A stretch of DNA of 64,000 nt from Peribacillus simplex (GTDB lineage: Bacteria > Bacillota > Bacilli > Bacillales > DSM-1321). Shown piece after piece: positions 52,369-61,490 of the stretch. The stretch spans positions 3,376,001-3,440,000 of the forward strand of contig NZ_CP126106.1 in the NCBI RefSeq assembly GCF_030123325.1. The letters run 5' to 3'. Numbering within the stretch: position 1 is the first letter of the stretch; every line of letters starts with the position of its first letter. The notes beneath the pieces are model-generated. The model did no database searches, was not told the origin of the DNA, and was given only the letters and a program-made list of their open reading frames with translations. The position numbers and the translations under genes were made by a program.

Positions 52369-54314
52369 TTATTAACACCCCTAAATTTTGCTTCTGTCTC
52401 TTTAATTTCTTCTACAGAAATGTAATGCCCATGGTCTATTTCGAATGAACGATGAGCCATGCAAACAAAGATGCCGATTAGTCCAATAATCGCAAGAAAC
52501 CATATGCTGAATACTAACGCAAATCCAAAGACAAAGAAGATACAGGACATGATAAACGGTACGCCGCTGTTATTGGGCATATGAATTTTTTCATAGTCAC
52601 CCTTGAATAATTCATGACCTTTATATTTTGCATCCCAAAATGTCTCCCTTGAGTTCACTTGTGGAATAATGGCAAAGTTATATTCTGGTACTGGATTATG
52701 AGTAGCCCATTCAAGGGAACGTGCATCCCAAGGATCATCACCAACATCTTTTGGAGCATGGCGAATGCTATAGTAAATCGTATATACGATTAATACAAAG
52801 CTGATTGCCATTAATACTGCCCCGATGAACGAAATCATATTCAATGGTCCAAATCCAGTCGATTCAGAGTATGTGTATATACGACGTGCTTGACCATCTA
52901 AACCAGTGATATACATAGGGAAGAATGCTAAGCAAAAACCAATGGTTAGAAACCAGAACGCCCATTTCCCAATCCTTTCATTCAACATGAAACCAAACAT
53001 TTTCGGCCAGTAGTAAGTTCCGGCACCAAGCACCGCAAATACTACACCCGGAATAATGACATTGTGGAAGTGAGCTACTAAAAACATTGTATTATGGTAT
53101 TGATAATCCGCCGCTGACATCGCAAGCATAACCCCAGTAACTCCACCGATTGTGAAAAGTGGTATGAACCCTATTGAATAAAGCATAGGGACGGTAAATC
53201 TGATTCGACCTTTCCACATCGTGAACAACCAGTTAAAGATCTTGATTCCAGTCGGAATAGCAATTACCATCGTTGTAATCGAGAAAATACTATTAACATA
53301 TGCTGCTTGCCCCATTGTAAAGAAATGGTGCGTCCAAACGAAGAATGAATATATAGAGATAAATACCATTGAAGCAACCATTGATCGATAGCCATATAGG
53401 TTACGCCGTGAAAAGGTTGGGATAATCTCGCTAAAAAGACCAAATGCAGGCAAGATTAAGATATATACTTCAGGATGTCCCCAAACCCAGAACAGGTTAG
53501 CCCAAAGCATATCCATACCGCCATCAGTCATTGTGAAAAACTTGGTTGCGAATAGTCGATCCATTGTTCCCATGATCAGCGCCACTGTTAATACAGGGAA
53601 TGCGAAAACGATAATAATGCTTGTGACTAAAGAAGACCATGTAAACATTGGCATTTTCATTAATGTCATACCGGGTGCTCTCATTTTAAGAATAGTCGTC
53701 AAAAAGTTAATCCCCGTCATTAATGTACCTATTCCGGCTATCTGAATACCAATCATATAATAATTCGTTCCAACATGCGGGCTAAATTCATTACCTGCAA
53801 GAGGGAAATAAGATGACCACCCTGCATCAGGCGAACCACCAATTACAAAAGAGATGTTGAATAGCATCGCACCCATAAAAAATAACCAGAAACTTATGGC
53901 ATTTAGTCGTGGAAATGCTACATCTCGGGCCCCAATTTGTAATGGCACTACGAAATTCATTAAGGCCATAATGTACGGCATCGCCATAAAGAGAATCATC
54001 ACAACCCCGTGTGTTGAAAAAATTTCATTATAGTGCTGTGAATCTAATAATTTGTTATCCGGTACGGCAAGTTGCGCACGCATCATCACTGCATCTACCC
54101 CACCACGAAATAGCATCAACAAAGCAGATATTAGATACATAATACCTATTCTTTTATGATCGACTGTTGTTAGCCAGCCACTCCATAAATAAAACCATTT
54201 TTTAAAGTGGGTTATACCAACAATGATCAAGAGAACAGTAACACCAATGGCCACCATTGATGAGTATATGACGGGACTGGGATTAGGTATAAGAAATCTA
54301 GAGAAAAAACCCAT
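52359..54314 (-). CDS. qoxB: quinol oxidase subunit I (haem-copper, aa3 type)
   Basis: 651 residues, about 14-15 helices. It holds the low-spin haem and the haem-CuB centre where O2 is reduced and protons are pumped. Seen: STHGVVMILFMAMPYIMA (haem His), WVWGHPEVYILILPAFG (CuB His-Tyr), WTHHFFTMG (CuB His pair), VAHFHNVI (haem His pair), and the extended C-terminal helices of QoxB/CyoB. GAAAGGAAACAC ribosome site. Second gene of qoxABCD. Confidence 0.97.
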   Translation of the reverse strand: MGFFSRFLIPNPSPVIYSSMVAIGVTVLLIIVGITHFKKWFYLWSGWLTTVDHKRIGIMYLISALLMLFRGGVDAVMMRAQLAVPDNKLLDSQHYNEIFSTHGVVMILFMAMPYIMALMNFVVPLQIGARDVAFPRLNAISFWLFFMGAMLFNISFVIGGSPDAGWSSYFPLAGNEFSPHVGTNYYMIGIQIAGIGTLMTGINFLTTILKMRAPGMTLMKMPMFTWSSLVTSIIIVFAFPVLTVALIMGTMDRLFATKFFTMTDGGMDMLWANLFWVWGHPEVYILILPAFGLFSEIIPTFSRRNLYGYRSMVASMVFISIYSFFVWTHHFFTMGQAAYVNSIFSITTMVIAIPTGIKIFNWLFTMWKGRIRFTVPMLYSIGFIPLFTIGGVTGVMLAMSAADYQYHNTMFLVAHFHNVIIPGVVFAVLGAGTYYWPKMFGFMLNERIGKWAFWFLTIGFCLAFFPMYITGLDGQARRIYTYSESTGFGPLNMISFIGAVLMAISFVLIVYTIYYSIRHAPKDVGDDPWDARSLEWATHNPVPEYNFAIIPQVNSRETFWDAKYKGHELFKGDYEKIHMPNNSGVPFIMSCIFFVFGFALVFSIWFLAIIGLIGIFVCMAHRSFEIDHGHYISVEEIKETEAKFRGVNKWK

Positions 54315-54364
54315 ACTTTTGTGTTTCCTTTCTGAAAATATTTTTCTTGAGATAGACTAAGAAA

Positions 54365-55306
54365 TTATTCATGTTTGTGTGGTGATTTTTCTTTACTATT
54401 ACTCGACTTATGATCATGCTCCATATGTTCACCTTTTGAATTCGCGTTAGAGTCACTTGAGCCATGATGATGTCCAGCATTTTCACCTTCTGGAGCTGGC
54501 GAGAAGTCTAAATGAGTTCCAGTAAACGTTAACTGTCCCTCATGACCCGGTTTTAATAATTCATTGAATCTTACTTCAGTAATAGGTTTCGCAGTTTCTT
54601 TAACTTCCTTTACCCATTCATCAAACTTATCTTGAGACATCGCTTCGACATGGAACGTATTTTCAGCGAATCCTTTCCCACTAAAGTTTGCATTTCGTCC
54701 CATCATTTCCACTGATTCGTCCGCTGCTAAGTGTAATGTGGTCACCATGTTAGACATGGCATATTTTTGACCGCCAAGTTGTGGAATCCAGAAACTCGTT
54801 ATAGGCCCGAATGAATAAAGTTTAAATTCAAGTGGTCGATTTGTTGGAATATACAAGTAGTTTACTGTCTCGATATCGTTTTCTGGATAACTAAAATGCC
54901 ACTTCCAGTCAGATGACGAAGCGTAAATAACTAATGGATCTTGACCTTTGTACCCTTCCGGAGTGGCTTCCACTTTATTGTTGGAAATTACAGAAACAAC
55001 GGAGAAGAAAATGACGATTAAAATTGGCACCCCAACAATAATCGTTTCAACAACATGATTTCCTTCTATGTAGGGTGGTTCATAATCTTTAGGTAGTTTA
55101 GAGTCACGGTATTTCGTTAAAACAAAGACTAAAATAGCACAAACAACAATTACTATAACCGCCATGATCGCAATTGATAGCCAAATCACATTGGCTTGCG
55201 TTTGGGCTTGAGGTCCTTTGGGATCTAATACCGCTAATGATTCACAGCCAGAAAGCACATTGACTATGGTAGAAAGAAAAGCTAATAAAACCCATTTTAT
55301 TTTCAT
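54365..55306 (-). CDS. qoxA: quinol oxidase subunit II
   Basis: 313 residues. Lipoprotein signal (LSGCESL), two helices (about 40-62 and 85-108), then a cupredoxin domain (SSDWKWHFSYPE, FGPITSFWIPQLGGQKYAM, HLAADESVEMMGRNANFSG). The CuA Cys pair of cytochrome c oxidases is absent, which fits a quinol-using oxidase. The C-terminus is a His/Ser-rich tail (GHHHGSSD, HMEHDHKSSNSKEKSPHKHE), perhaps metal-binding. First gene of qoxABCD. Confidence 0.95.
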   Translation of the reverse strand: MKIKWVLLAFLSTIVNVLSGCESLAVLDPKGPQAQTQANVIWLSIAIMAVIVIVVCAILVFVLTKYRDSKLPKDYEPPYIEGNHVVETIIVGVPILIVIFFSVVSVISNNKVEATPEGYKGQDPLVIYASSSDWKWHFSYPENDIETVNYLYIPTNRPLEFKLYSFGPITSFWIPQLGGQKYAMSNMVTTLHLAADESVEMMGRNANFSGKGFAENTFHVEAMSQDKFDEWVKEVKETAKPITEVRFNELLKPGHEGQLTFTGTHLDFSPAPEGENAGHHHGSSDSNANSKGEHMEHDHKSSNSKEKSPHKHE

Positions 55307-55535
55307 ATAAGCATCCTTTCTTTAAGATTTTATTTCTAAGTTATCCACAAAGGATGAACCTATCCCTAAAAACGCTTATTAAGATTGGTAATTTATCACA
55401 AATACATTTATAAGCGGGATGATTATGTAGAATTCATATGGGGAATGTTCAGAGAAACATGTAATCTAAATAACTACTTGTTTTGAAAAGTAATTTGAAT
55501 ATGTGAGGAAATAATGCATTGATCTTTTTATTCCT
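55307..55535. promoter_or_regulatory. qox upstream region
   Basis: About 230 bp of AT-rich sequence before qoxA. AAGAAAGGATGC is its ribosome site. The promoter must lie here, but no clean -35/-10 pair is evident to me. Confidence 0.45.
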
Positions 55536-55755
55536 AGTGGTCAAAGTAAGGGGAGTGAAGATGAATATTTAAAATGGTGGCAATTGTCCTTAATAGGGGT
55601 TGGCTGCACTAATGGTACTGGATTTTTTCTTGGATCGGCCAATGGTATAAAAATAACTGGCCCTTCAATTGTCCTGTTCTTCACGACAAGCCGCAGGGAT
55701 CTTAATTTTGTTCAATTGGTCTTTCATTATTATTTCTGCTCTTCGTATTTTGTAA
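55536..55755 (+). pseudogene. remnant of an amino-acid permease (APC family) gene
   Basis: The plus frame from 55536 reads SGQSKGSEDEYLKWWQLSL then IGVGCTNGTGFFLGSANGIK and ITGPSIVLFF, which is the N-terminal helix of APC amino-acid permeases (cf. LKWWQLSLIGVGCTIGTGFF). It has no start codon upstream in frame. After IVLFF the +1 frame continues SSRQAAGILILFNWSFIIIS and ALRIL, which looks like a later permease segment, then stops at 55755. I read this as a gene with a large internal deletion and a frameshift. Confidence 0.7.
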
Positions 55756-56013
55756 ATAAAATTAGTTGTTTTAACAGTGCTTTTTCATCTACCCTAATAC
55801 ATTGAAAAAATTTCAAAAAACCTCTACAAAAGAGTCTTCCAAAATAATATATCTCAATTAACCGCTTGCTTCCTTCAGAATTCCGCGTCAACACGGAAAG
55901 TATCCGCTAATAATGCCTTAACTGTTAGAGATGTGCACCCTATGGACCGCACCGCCGTACGCACAGAAAAACCTCATCATAAAAAGTAGATGAGGCAACT
56001 TCTAATTATTTTG
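55756..56013. other. gap with the yokU terminator
   Basis: It carries eroded AT-rich DNA and then the hairpin CCTCATC/GATGAGG at 55972-55995. Nothing else recognisable. Confidence 0.5.
55972..55995 (-). terminator. kamA-yokU terminator
   Basis: CCTCATC (55972-55978) pairs with GATGAGG (55989-55995); on the minus strand TTTTTCTG follows. It lies 19 nt past the yokU stop. Confidence 0.82.
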
Positions 56014-56295
56014 TTATTTCCCAAAATCAAAATAATTCCGCTTTAACAACCGCTTCATCTTCAATAACGCGTCATAAGTCGTCTGTTTCCCTAACTGTTT
56101 AGTATCAATTAAAAACAGCTGGTCTTCAATCTCTTTAGTCGTTTCATCACTTTGAAAAAAAGCATCGCAACTCTGACAATGAGATGAAGGAGTTTCCGTA
56201 ATTTCTACCGCCCTCGTACCATCCGGCAGTTCCCAATACACGGTCCCCTTTACTGATGCAAGCTTCCCTTTCTCACACCATGGACACGTCTCCAT
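56014..56295 (-). CDS. yokU: YokU family zinc-finger protein
   Basis: 93 residues starting METCPWCEKGKLASVKGTVY. Two CxxC pairs (CPWC, CQSC) should bind zinc. GGGGG is 9 nt before ATG 56295; the three-codon-longer start at 56304 is too close to the site. It follows kamA by 1 nt, so they are co-transcribed. YokU has no known function. Same neighbour in B. subtilis. Confidence 0.88.
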   Translation of the reverse strand: METCPWCEKGKLASVKGTVYWELPDGTRAVEITETPSSHCQSCDAFFQSDETTKEIEDQLFLIDTKQLGKQTTYDALLKMKRLLKRNYFDFGK

Positions 56296-56296
56296 G

Positions 56297-57700
56297 CTAT
56301 TCATCCCCCTTTTGAGTGCCCTTTTTTTGCTGTGCCTGGAATTTCTTTTCTTTTAACAGATCTCGTTTTTCACGCTGGTTCTTCAATGAAGCATGCTCTG
56401 GGTTGGTCACGTATTTTTCCCGTCTATTCATTCGCCTCAGCCCTTCAGGCACTAAATTGAATTGCTTGTCGTTCATTAAACCCGATACACCTATATCTGA
56501 CTGTTTTTCTTCCATATCAGGATATACTCCTTTGAAATAATCATCTGCAAGTCCTGGTGTATATTTCTCAGGTTCAGGATATGTGGTTATCACACCTTCA
56601 AAATTGCGCAGCACCGTTTTTGTTGGGGATTGTGAAAGGATATAATTCGGCTGCAGTGTGATCTTCCCTCCCCCTCCTGGAGCATCGACGACGAAGGTAG
56701 GTACAGCATAACCGGATGTATGGCCTCGGAGCCCCTCGATGATTTCAATCCCCTTTGAAATGGGTGCCCTGAAATGACCGATGCCTTCCGAGAGATCGCA
56801 CTGATAAATATAGTAAGGGCGGACACGGATCTTAACCAGATCATGCATCAGCTTTTTCATGATGGCGACACTGTCATTTATCCCCGCTAAAATAACTGCC
56901 TGGTTGCCTACAGGTACACCTGCATCGGTAAGCATCTCACATGCTTTCTTTGACTCTTCGGTAATTTCTATCGAGGTATTGAAATGAGTATTCAGCCAAA
57001 CTGGATGATATTTTTTTAAAATGGCACATAAATTTTCAGTGATTCTTTGGGGAAAAACAACCGGAGCCCGCGTACCTATCCTGATTATTTCAACATGAGG
57101 AATTTCCCTTAAGTTTTTGAGGATATATTCAAGGATTGTGTCATTGATCAATAATCCGTCACCGCCGGAAATAAGGACATCCCGAACTGCCGGCGTGTCA
57201 CGTATATAACCGATTGCAGCGTCCAATTGTTTTTTTGGCACTCCCATGCCAATTTGGCCTGAAAAGCGTCTTCGCGTACAATAACGGCAGTACATGGAGC
57301 ATTGATTCGTCACCAAAAAAAGAACTCGATCCGGATATCTATGGGTCAGTCCCGGTACAGGGGAGTCCTCATCCTCATGAAGCGGGTCTTCCATGTCATA
57401 TTTGGTTTTATGCATTTCTTCAGAGATGGGGACCGATTGCATTCTGATTGGACACCTTGGGTCATCTTTATTCATTAACGAAGCATAGTATGGGGTGATA
57501 TTCAATGGAATGGTTTTTGTGGAAATCCTCACACCTTCCTCTTCATCCGGAGTCAGGTTTATCACTTTTTTCAAATCATCAACAGTTCGGATCGTATTCG
57601 TAAGCTGCCACAGCCAGTTGTTCCATTGTTCTTCGGTTACATCTTTCCATAGCTCTATATCTTTCCAATTGCGATCTGGCTTATATAAGTCAAATAACAT
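56297..57700 (-). CDS. kamA: lysine 2,3-aminomutase
   Basis: 467-residue radical-SAM, PLP-dependent enzyme. It moves the alpha-amino group of L-lysine to give L-beta-lysine. Seen: CSMYCRYCTRRRFSG (CxxxCxxC [4Fe-4S] site), DVLISGGDGLLI, RIGTRAPVVFPQRI, THFNTSIE, QAVILAGIND and VDAPGGGGK. AGGAGG ribosome site. It is followed by yokU and preceded by a sigma-54 promoter (57735-57751) and the sigma-54 activator gene. First step of beta-lysine metabolism. Confidence 0.97.
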   Translation of the reverse strand: MLFDLYKPDRNWKDIELWKDVTEEQWNNWLWQLTNTIRTVDDLKKVINLTPDEEEGVRISTKTIPLNITPYYASLMNKDDPRCPIRMQSVPISEEMHKTKYDMEDPLHEDEDSPVPGLTHRYPDRVLFLVTNQCSMYCRYCTRRRFSGQIGMGVPKKQLDAAIGYIRDTPAVRDVLISGGDGLLINDTILEYILKNLREIPHVEIIRIGTRAPVVFPQRITENLCAILKKYHPVWLNTHFNTSIEITEESKKACEMLTDAGVPVGNQAVILAGINDSVAIMKKLMHDLVKIRVRPYYIYQCDLSEGIGHFRAPISKGIEIIEGLRGHTSGYAVPTFVVDAPGGGGKITLQPNYILSQSPTKTVLRNFEGVITTYPEPEKYTPGLADDYFKGVYPDMEEKQSDIGVSGLMNDKQFNLVPEGLRRMNRREKYVTNPEHASLKNQREKRDLLKEKKFQAQQKKGTQKGDE

Positions 57701-57734
57701 GGTTATACCTCCTGAGTTATGATAGTAGTATTAA

Positions 57735-57751
57735 ATGCAAGAAGGGTGCCA
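57735..57751 (-). promoter_or_regulatory. sigma-54 (-24/-12) promoter of kamA
   Basis: Minus strand TGGCACCCTTCTTGCAT: GG at -24 and GC at -12 with 10 nt between, as in the TGGCAC-N5-TTGCW consensus. It ends about 35 nt before the kamA ATG. The adjacent sigma-54 activator fits it. Confidence 0.9.
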
Positions 57752-57782
57752 AAATGACCCAAAAATTCGAATGCCCATGAAA

Positions 57783-57815
57783 AAAACCGGATTGCTGGCT
57801 GCATCCGGATTTTTT
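57783..57815 (-). terminator. terminator of the sigma-54 activator gene
   Basis: AAACCGGAT pairs with ATCCGGATTT-type sequence across a 10-nt loop, then T-runs on both sides. It lies just past the stop at 57820 and upstream of the sigma-54 promoter, so the genes are insulated. Confidence 0.82.
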
Positions 57816-57819
57816 CCAT

Positions 57820-59199
57820 TCAAATATGTTTTTTTATTTTATATTGCAAGGTCTGTCTTGGAATCTGCAATAGCTTCGATGCCTGGAAAACGTTACCGTT
57901 CGTTTGACGAAGGGCCTCGGTAATCAATTTTGTTTCCATCTCAATCATGGCCTCACGAAGCGGAAGGATTTTTTCTGATGGGGTGCGCTTTTTTAAAAAT
58001 TGGGGCAGATCTTCAAGATTCAAAACATCATTCTCCGTATGGTTCATCATGAATTCTATCGTATGTTTAAGCTCCCTTACGTTTCCAGGCCAATGATATT
58101 TCCGAAAAAAAACCTTAGTCTTCTCATCCATGCCTTTTATCGACAGTCCTAATTTACTGTTAAATACTGATATGAAATGTTCAGAAAGAAGCTCTATATC
58201 ATCAATCCGCTCCCTTAATGGAGGCAGCTCGTAGCTCAATACGTTCAATCGGTAAAATAAATCCGGCCTTAGCCTGTTTTCCGATACTGCCTTTTTCGGA
58301 TCTATATTCATAGCTGCCATGATCCTGACATCCACCTGTACACTCTTTGTACCGCCTATCCTCCTGATGAAGCCATCTTCTAGCACACGCAGAAGCTTTG
58401 CCTGCAAATCAATCGGCATCGATTGCAATTCATCTAAAAACAAGGTTCCTCCGTTGGCTAATTCAAACAATCCCTGACGTTCCACAGCACCAGTGTAGCT
58501 TCCTTTTGCCGTACCGAATAGAAGCGATTCCAATAAACTTTCTGGTAGGGCAGCACAATTTTGCGCGATGAAAGGTTCTTTACCGCGGCTCGAATCCTGG
58601 TGGATGCTTTGAACAAAAAGCTCTTTTCCTACACCGCTTTCCCCATAAACCAATACGGATGAGGAGGAGCGGGCAGCCTTTTTCCCTTGTGATATCAAAC
58701 CTTTAAACCCAGTATCATTTGTCAGGATTTCTCTGAAAGAATACAACCCGCCGTTCCCAGGCGTTTTCCTTTCAGGACTTTTTATCGTCTTGAGCGAGCT
58801 TTCCAGATCAGCTAACCTTTCAGATAATTGTTTCAAGCTTGAATAATCCTTGGCAATTTCTATTGCACCTATCATAAACCCATCAACATATATGGGGAGC
58901 GTCGTATTTAGCGTCTCAATGATGCGCCCATGTGCATTTACATACGATTGACTATAGTTGTAGATTGGTTTTTCAGATTTAATGACCCGGAGTAAGGTCG
59001 ATGATTTGTAATTCAAAGAAGGGAAGGCTTCAAGCAAGGGTTTCCCAAGCACCTCACTTCTTTGCATCCCATCATGATTGGCCGCCACTCCGTTATAAAA
59101 GATGGTCTGTCCTTTTGGATCTATCACATGAATGCCTTCATCAATAGTTTCTAATATCGCTTCCAACACTTCACTTGTATTAAAAAATTCACTTGGCAA
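57820..59199 (-). CDS. sigma-54-dependent transcriptional activator (PAS, AAA+, Fis)
   Basis: 459 residues. N-terminal PAS-like sensor (about 5-120: ETIDEGIHVIDPKGQTIFYN). AAA+ core (about 160-390): Walker A YGESGVGKELFVQSI, GSYTGAVERQGLFELA (the loop touching sigma-54, a GAFTGA variant), LFLDELQSMP (Walker B), and RLNVLSYELPPLRERIDDI. The C-terminal Fis HTH ends NVFQASKLLQIPRQTLQYKIKKH. The start is TTG 59199, 5 nt after GGGGGG. Resembles RocR/BkdR-type activators of Bacillus. Likely activates kamA from its sigma-54 promoter. Confidence 0.94.
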   Translation of the reverse strand: MPSEFFNTSEVLEAILETIDEGIHVIDPKGQTIFYNGVAANHDGMQRSEVLGKPLLEAFPSLNYKSSTLLRVIKSEKPIYNYSQSYVNAHGRIIETLNTTLPIYVDGFMIGAIEIAKDYSSLKQLSERLADLESSLKTIKSPERKTPGNGGLYSFREILTNDTGFKGLISQGKKAARSSSSVLVYGESGVGKELFVQSIHQDSSRGKEPFIAQNCAALPESLLESLLFGTAKGSYTGAVERQGLFELANGGTLFLDELQSMPIDLQAKLLRVLEDGFIRRIGGTKSVQVDVRIMAAMNIDPKKAVSENRLRPDLFYRLNVLSYELPPLRERIDDIELLSEHFISVFNSKLGLSIKGMDEKTKVFFRKYHWPGNVRELKHTIEFMMNHTENDVLNLEDLPQFLKKRTPSEKILPLREAMIEMETKLITEALRQTNGNVFQASKLLQIPRQTLQYKIKKHI

Positions 59200-59281
59200 G
59201 ATATCCCCCCTCAATACCCACTTGCTAAATGTATATGAGGAAATGCCAAAAACTTGTCATCAACCGCCTAAAAATGAGCAT

Positions 59282-60130
59282 TCAAGTAAAATTTTTCACC
59301 CAAAGGTTCATATCCTCCAGTTTATCAAAGATATAACAATTATTGGCCAAACGTCCACGGTACGAGTATCCATGCTGATGCAATGCAGCATTCATGCCGA
59401 ATGAGAGCGACCGGGCAATCGAATAGATACAATAAATTCCATGTGAAATAAGATGGTCTTCAAGCGCGGAAATCAAGTGTTTCATCAAGCCGTACTGCCG
59501 ATGTTCCGGCAATGTCGCACAATCGGTGATTTCTGCATTATGGTAAAGGGAATTAATTTCTGCGGAAGCAGCACTGACAATCCTCTCTTGATGGACATAA
59601 ATATAAAAAACCGTTCCCATTTCCATGCACTTTTTCACATATGCCGGATCATTCATCGGTGTGGGATACACTTCGAAAACCTTACCATATAATCGGGCCA
59701 GCTGAAGTGCATCTGTAAATTCTGCTTTACGGCCTTGATAAGCTGACGGCGGATCATCCAGGCCGGATTTTGCCGGCAGACTCTGAACATCGGTAAGGAT
59801 TTGATCTTCCTTTTCCCATTCTGCACTGTTACGCCTTTCATTCCGGTTATATTTAACAAGGAAGAAACAATCGCTTCCCAAGAAGAATTTATCGATGCTT
59901 CCTTCATATAGAAAGCCTTGAGCAAGCAATGCCATAACGTTTTCCCTGCGAGACTTGAAGATGACTTTTTCTGCTGATATGCCTTTAGCCACCTTTAAAG
60001 ATTCCTCCACGCATTCTTGAAAATGACCCAAATAATCATCAACCCTGATTCGCTTATTAAAATGGTCGATCGTAATATGTATGGTGCACCTTGGCTTTTG
60101 AATTTTTTTTTCAATGATTCCAGCCTCCAT
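59282..60130 (-). CDS. yodP: beta-lysine N-acetyltransferase
   Basis: 282-residue GNAT protein of the AblB/YodP type. It acetylates beta-lysine. The N-terminal half is YodP-specific (VDDYLGHFQECVEESLK, EKVIFKSRREN). The GNAT core runs from about residue 140: VYPTPMNDPAYVKKCMEMGT, SAASAEINSLYHNAEITDCA, TLPEHRQYGLMKHLISALE. GAAAGGAGGGG ribosome site. Partner of kamA: in methanogens AblA/AblB make N-epsilon-acetyl-beta-lysine, an osmolyte. Confidence 0.93.
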   Translation of the reverse strand: MEAGIIEKKIQKPRCTIHITIDHFNKRIRVDDYLGHFQECVEESLKVAKGISAEKVIFKSRRENVMALLAQGFLYEGSIDKFFLGSDCFFLVKYNRNERRNSAEWEKEDQILTDVQSLPAKSGLDDPPSAYQGRKAEFTDALQLARLYGKVFEVYPTPMNDPAYVKKCMEMGTVFYIYVHQERIVSAASAEINSLYHNAEITDCATLPEHRQYGLMKHLISALEDHLISHGIYCIYSIARSLSFGMNAALHQHGYSYRGRLANNCYIFDKLEDMNLWVKNFT

Positions 60131-60209
60131 TTATCCCCCTCCTTTCACATTTTCGAAAATTGGTGCGAAAGGCCTGACCCTTCCTGGAATCAGACCTTGG
60201 GAAAAATGA

Positions 60210-61475
60210 TTATTCCTGGTCCACCCCACACCATTCAATAATGGTCAATGCGATGATTTCCGCAACCTCCATCATTTTATCCACCTTTATATATTCGTTC
60301 GAATCATGTGCCATCTTCGTTTCCCCTGGTCCAAACACAACTACGGGGGTAGAGCCCACCGATGAAAGATACCCTCCATCCGTCGCCCAAGGGGACGCTT
60401 CGACAAACGGTTCTTCCCCTACCACTTTTTCATAATATGTTCCAATTGTCTTCATAAGCGGGTGATTTAATTCGAGGTTGCCAGGCAGCCACCTGGCCCC
60501 AAACCATTCTAATTCAATAGGATTTCCTTTGAACCATGCATCATTCTGGTTTAAAGCATCTATTCGCTCCTTCAGCGATTTCTGTGCCTCTTCCATCGTT
60601 TCTGTCGGGGCGATGCCGAATCTACCTTCTAGAACGGCTGTATCCGGCACGGAGGAAGGCCAATTCCCGCTTTGAATGCTACCTATGTTGATTGGAATGG
60701 GAATAGGGACATTTTTATAGAGTGAATGACGGAGTGACTCATTCCGTTCTTGTTCAAGCATCTTGATTTCTTTCATTACACCAACCGCTTTATCTATTGC
60801 ACTGACTCCTTCATACCTCGTGCCTCCATGTGCAGACTTGCCTTTTATTCTCAGTCGAAACCACATCGAACCTTGCTGTAAAGGGAATAGTTTCATATTT
60901 GTTGGCTCCGGAATGATCGCACCATCAGCTTTATACCCCCGTATGACTGCCGCAAGTGTGCCGGCACCACCGCTTTCTTCTTCAATCACACTCTGGAATA
61001 TCACATCTCCCTTCAATTGGATTCCAGATTCGACGATCGCTTCGATGGCCAGCAATAAAGATACATTGCCCCCTTTCATATCCGTCGTTCCCCGCCCGAA
61101 AACTTTCCCGTCAACCAACTTGCCGCTATACGGTTCATCGTGCCATGCCGCATGATCTCCTTCAGGAACCACATCAATATGCCCGTTTAAAATAATGGAT
61201 TTCCCCTTGCCTGTTCCCCTTTTTATAGCCACAAGGTTCGGATTACCTTTAAAATCCCTGCGGTCGCAATAAAAATGGGGATGTTTTCTTAATTGTTCAT
61301 CCCCGATTTCCCAAAGGTCTATTTCTAGGCCAAGTTGTCTGCACTTCTCGACCACTATGGCCTGTGCACTTCCTTCTTGCCCCCTTTTGCTCGGTTCCTG
61401 AACCAGCTTTTGCAAAAGCTGAACCCCATTCATCCGATGTTCATTCAACCATGTTCTTATTTTCTCCTCATACAT
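60210..61475 (-). CDS. yodQ: M20 family deacylase/peptidase (ArgE/DapE type)
   Basis: 421 residues. Seen: NGHIDVVPEGDHAAWHDEPY (metal His/Asp), VFGRGTTDMKGG, IEEESGGAGT (catalytic Glu), GKSAHGG, PWATDGGYLSSVG and AHDSNEYIKV. AGGAG is 7 nt before ATG 61475; a second ATG at 61481 is nearer. It belongs to the yodP-yodT gene set and probably removes the acetyl group from a beta-lysine-derived intermediate; the substrate is inferred. Confidence 0.92.
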   Translation of the reverse strand: MYEEKIRTWLNEHRMNGVQLLQKLVQEPSKRGQEGSAQAIVVEKCRQLGLEIDLWEIGDEQLRKHPHFYCDRRDFKGNPNLVAIKRGTGKGKSIILNGHIDVVPEGDHAAWHDEPYSGKLVDGKVFGRGTTDMKGGNVSLLLAIEAIVESGIQLKGDVIFQSVIEEESGGAGTLAAVIRGYKADGAIIPEPTNMKLFPLQQGSMWFRLRIKGKSAHGGTRYEGVSAIDKAVGVMKEIKMLEQERNESLRHSLYKNVPIPIPINIGSIQSGNWPSSVPDTAVLEGRFGIAPTETMEEAQKSLKERIDALNQNDAWFKGNPIELEWFGARWLPGNLELNHPLMKTIGTYYEKVVGEEPFVEASPWATDGGYLSSVGSTPVVVFGPGETKMAHDSNEYIKVDKMMEVAEIIALTIIEWCGVDQE

Positions 61476-61490
61476 ATCCATTCTCCTCTC

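Noticed and set aside
54365..55306. Cytochrome c oxidase (ctaC) as the identity of subunit II
   Set aside because: The CuA cysteine pair is missing and the gene order is II-I-III-IV with a long QoxB, so it is a quinol oxidase.
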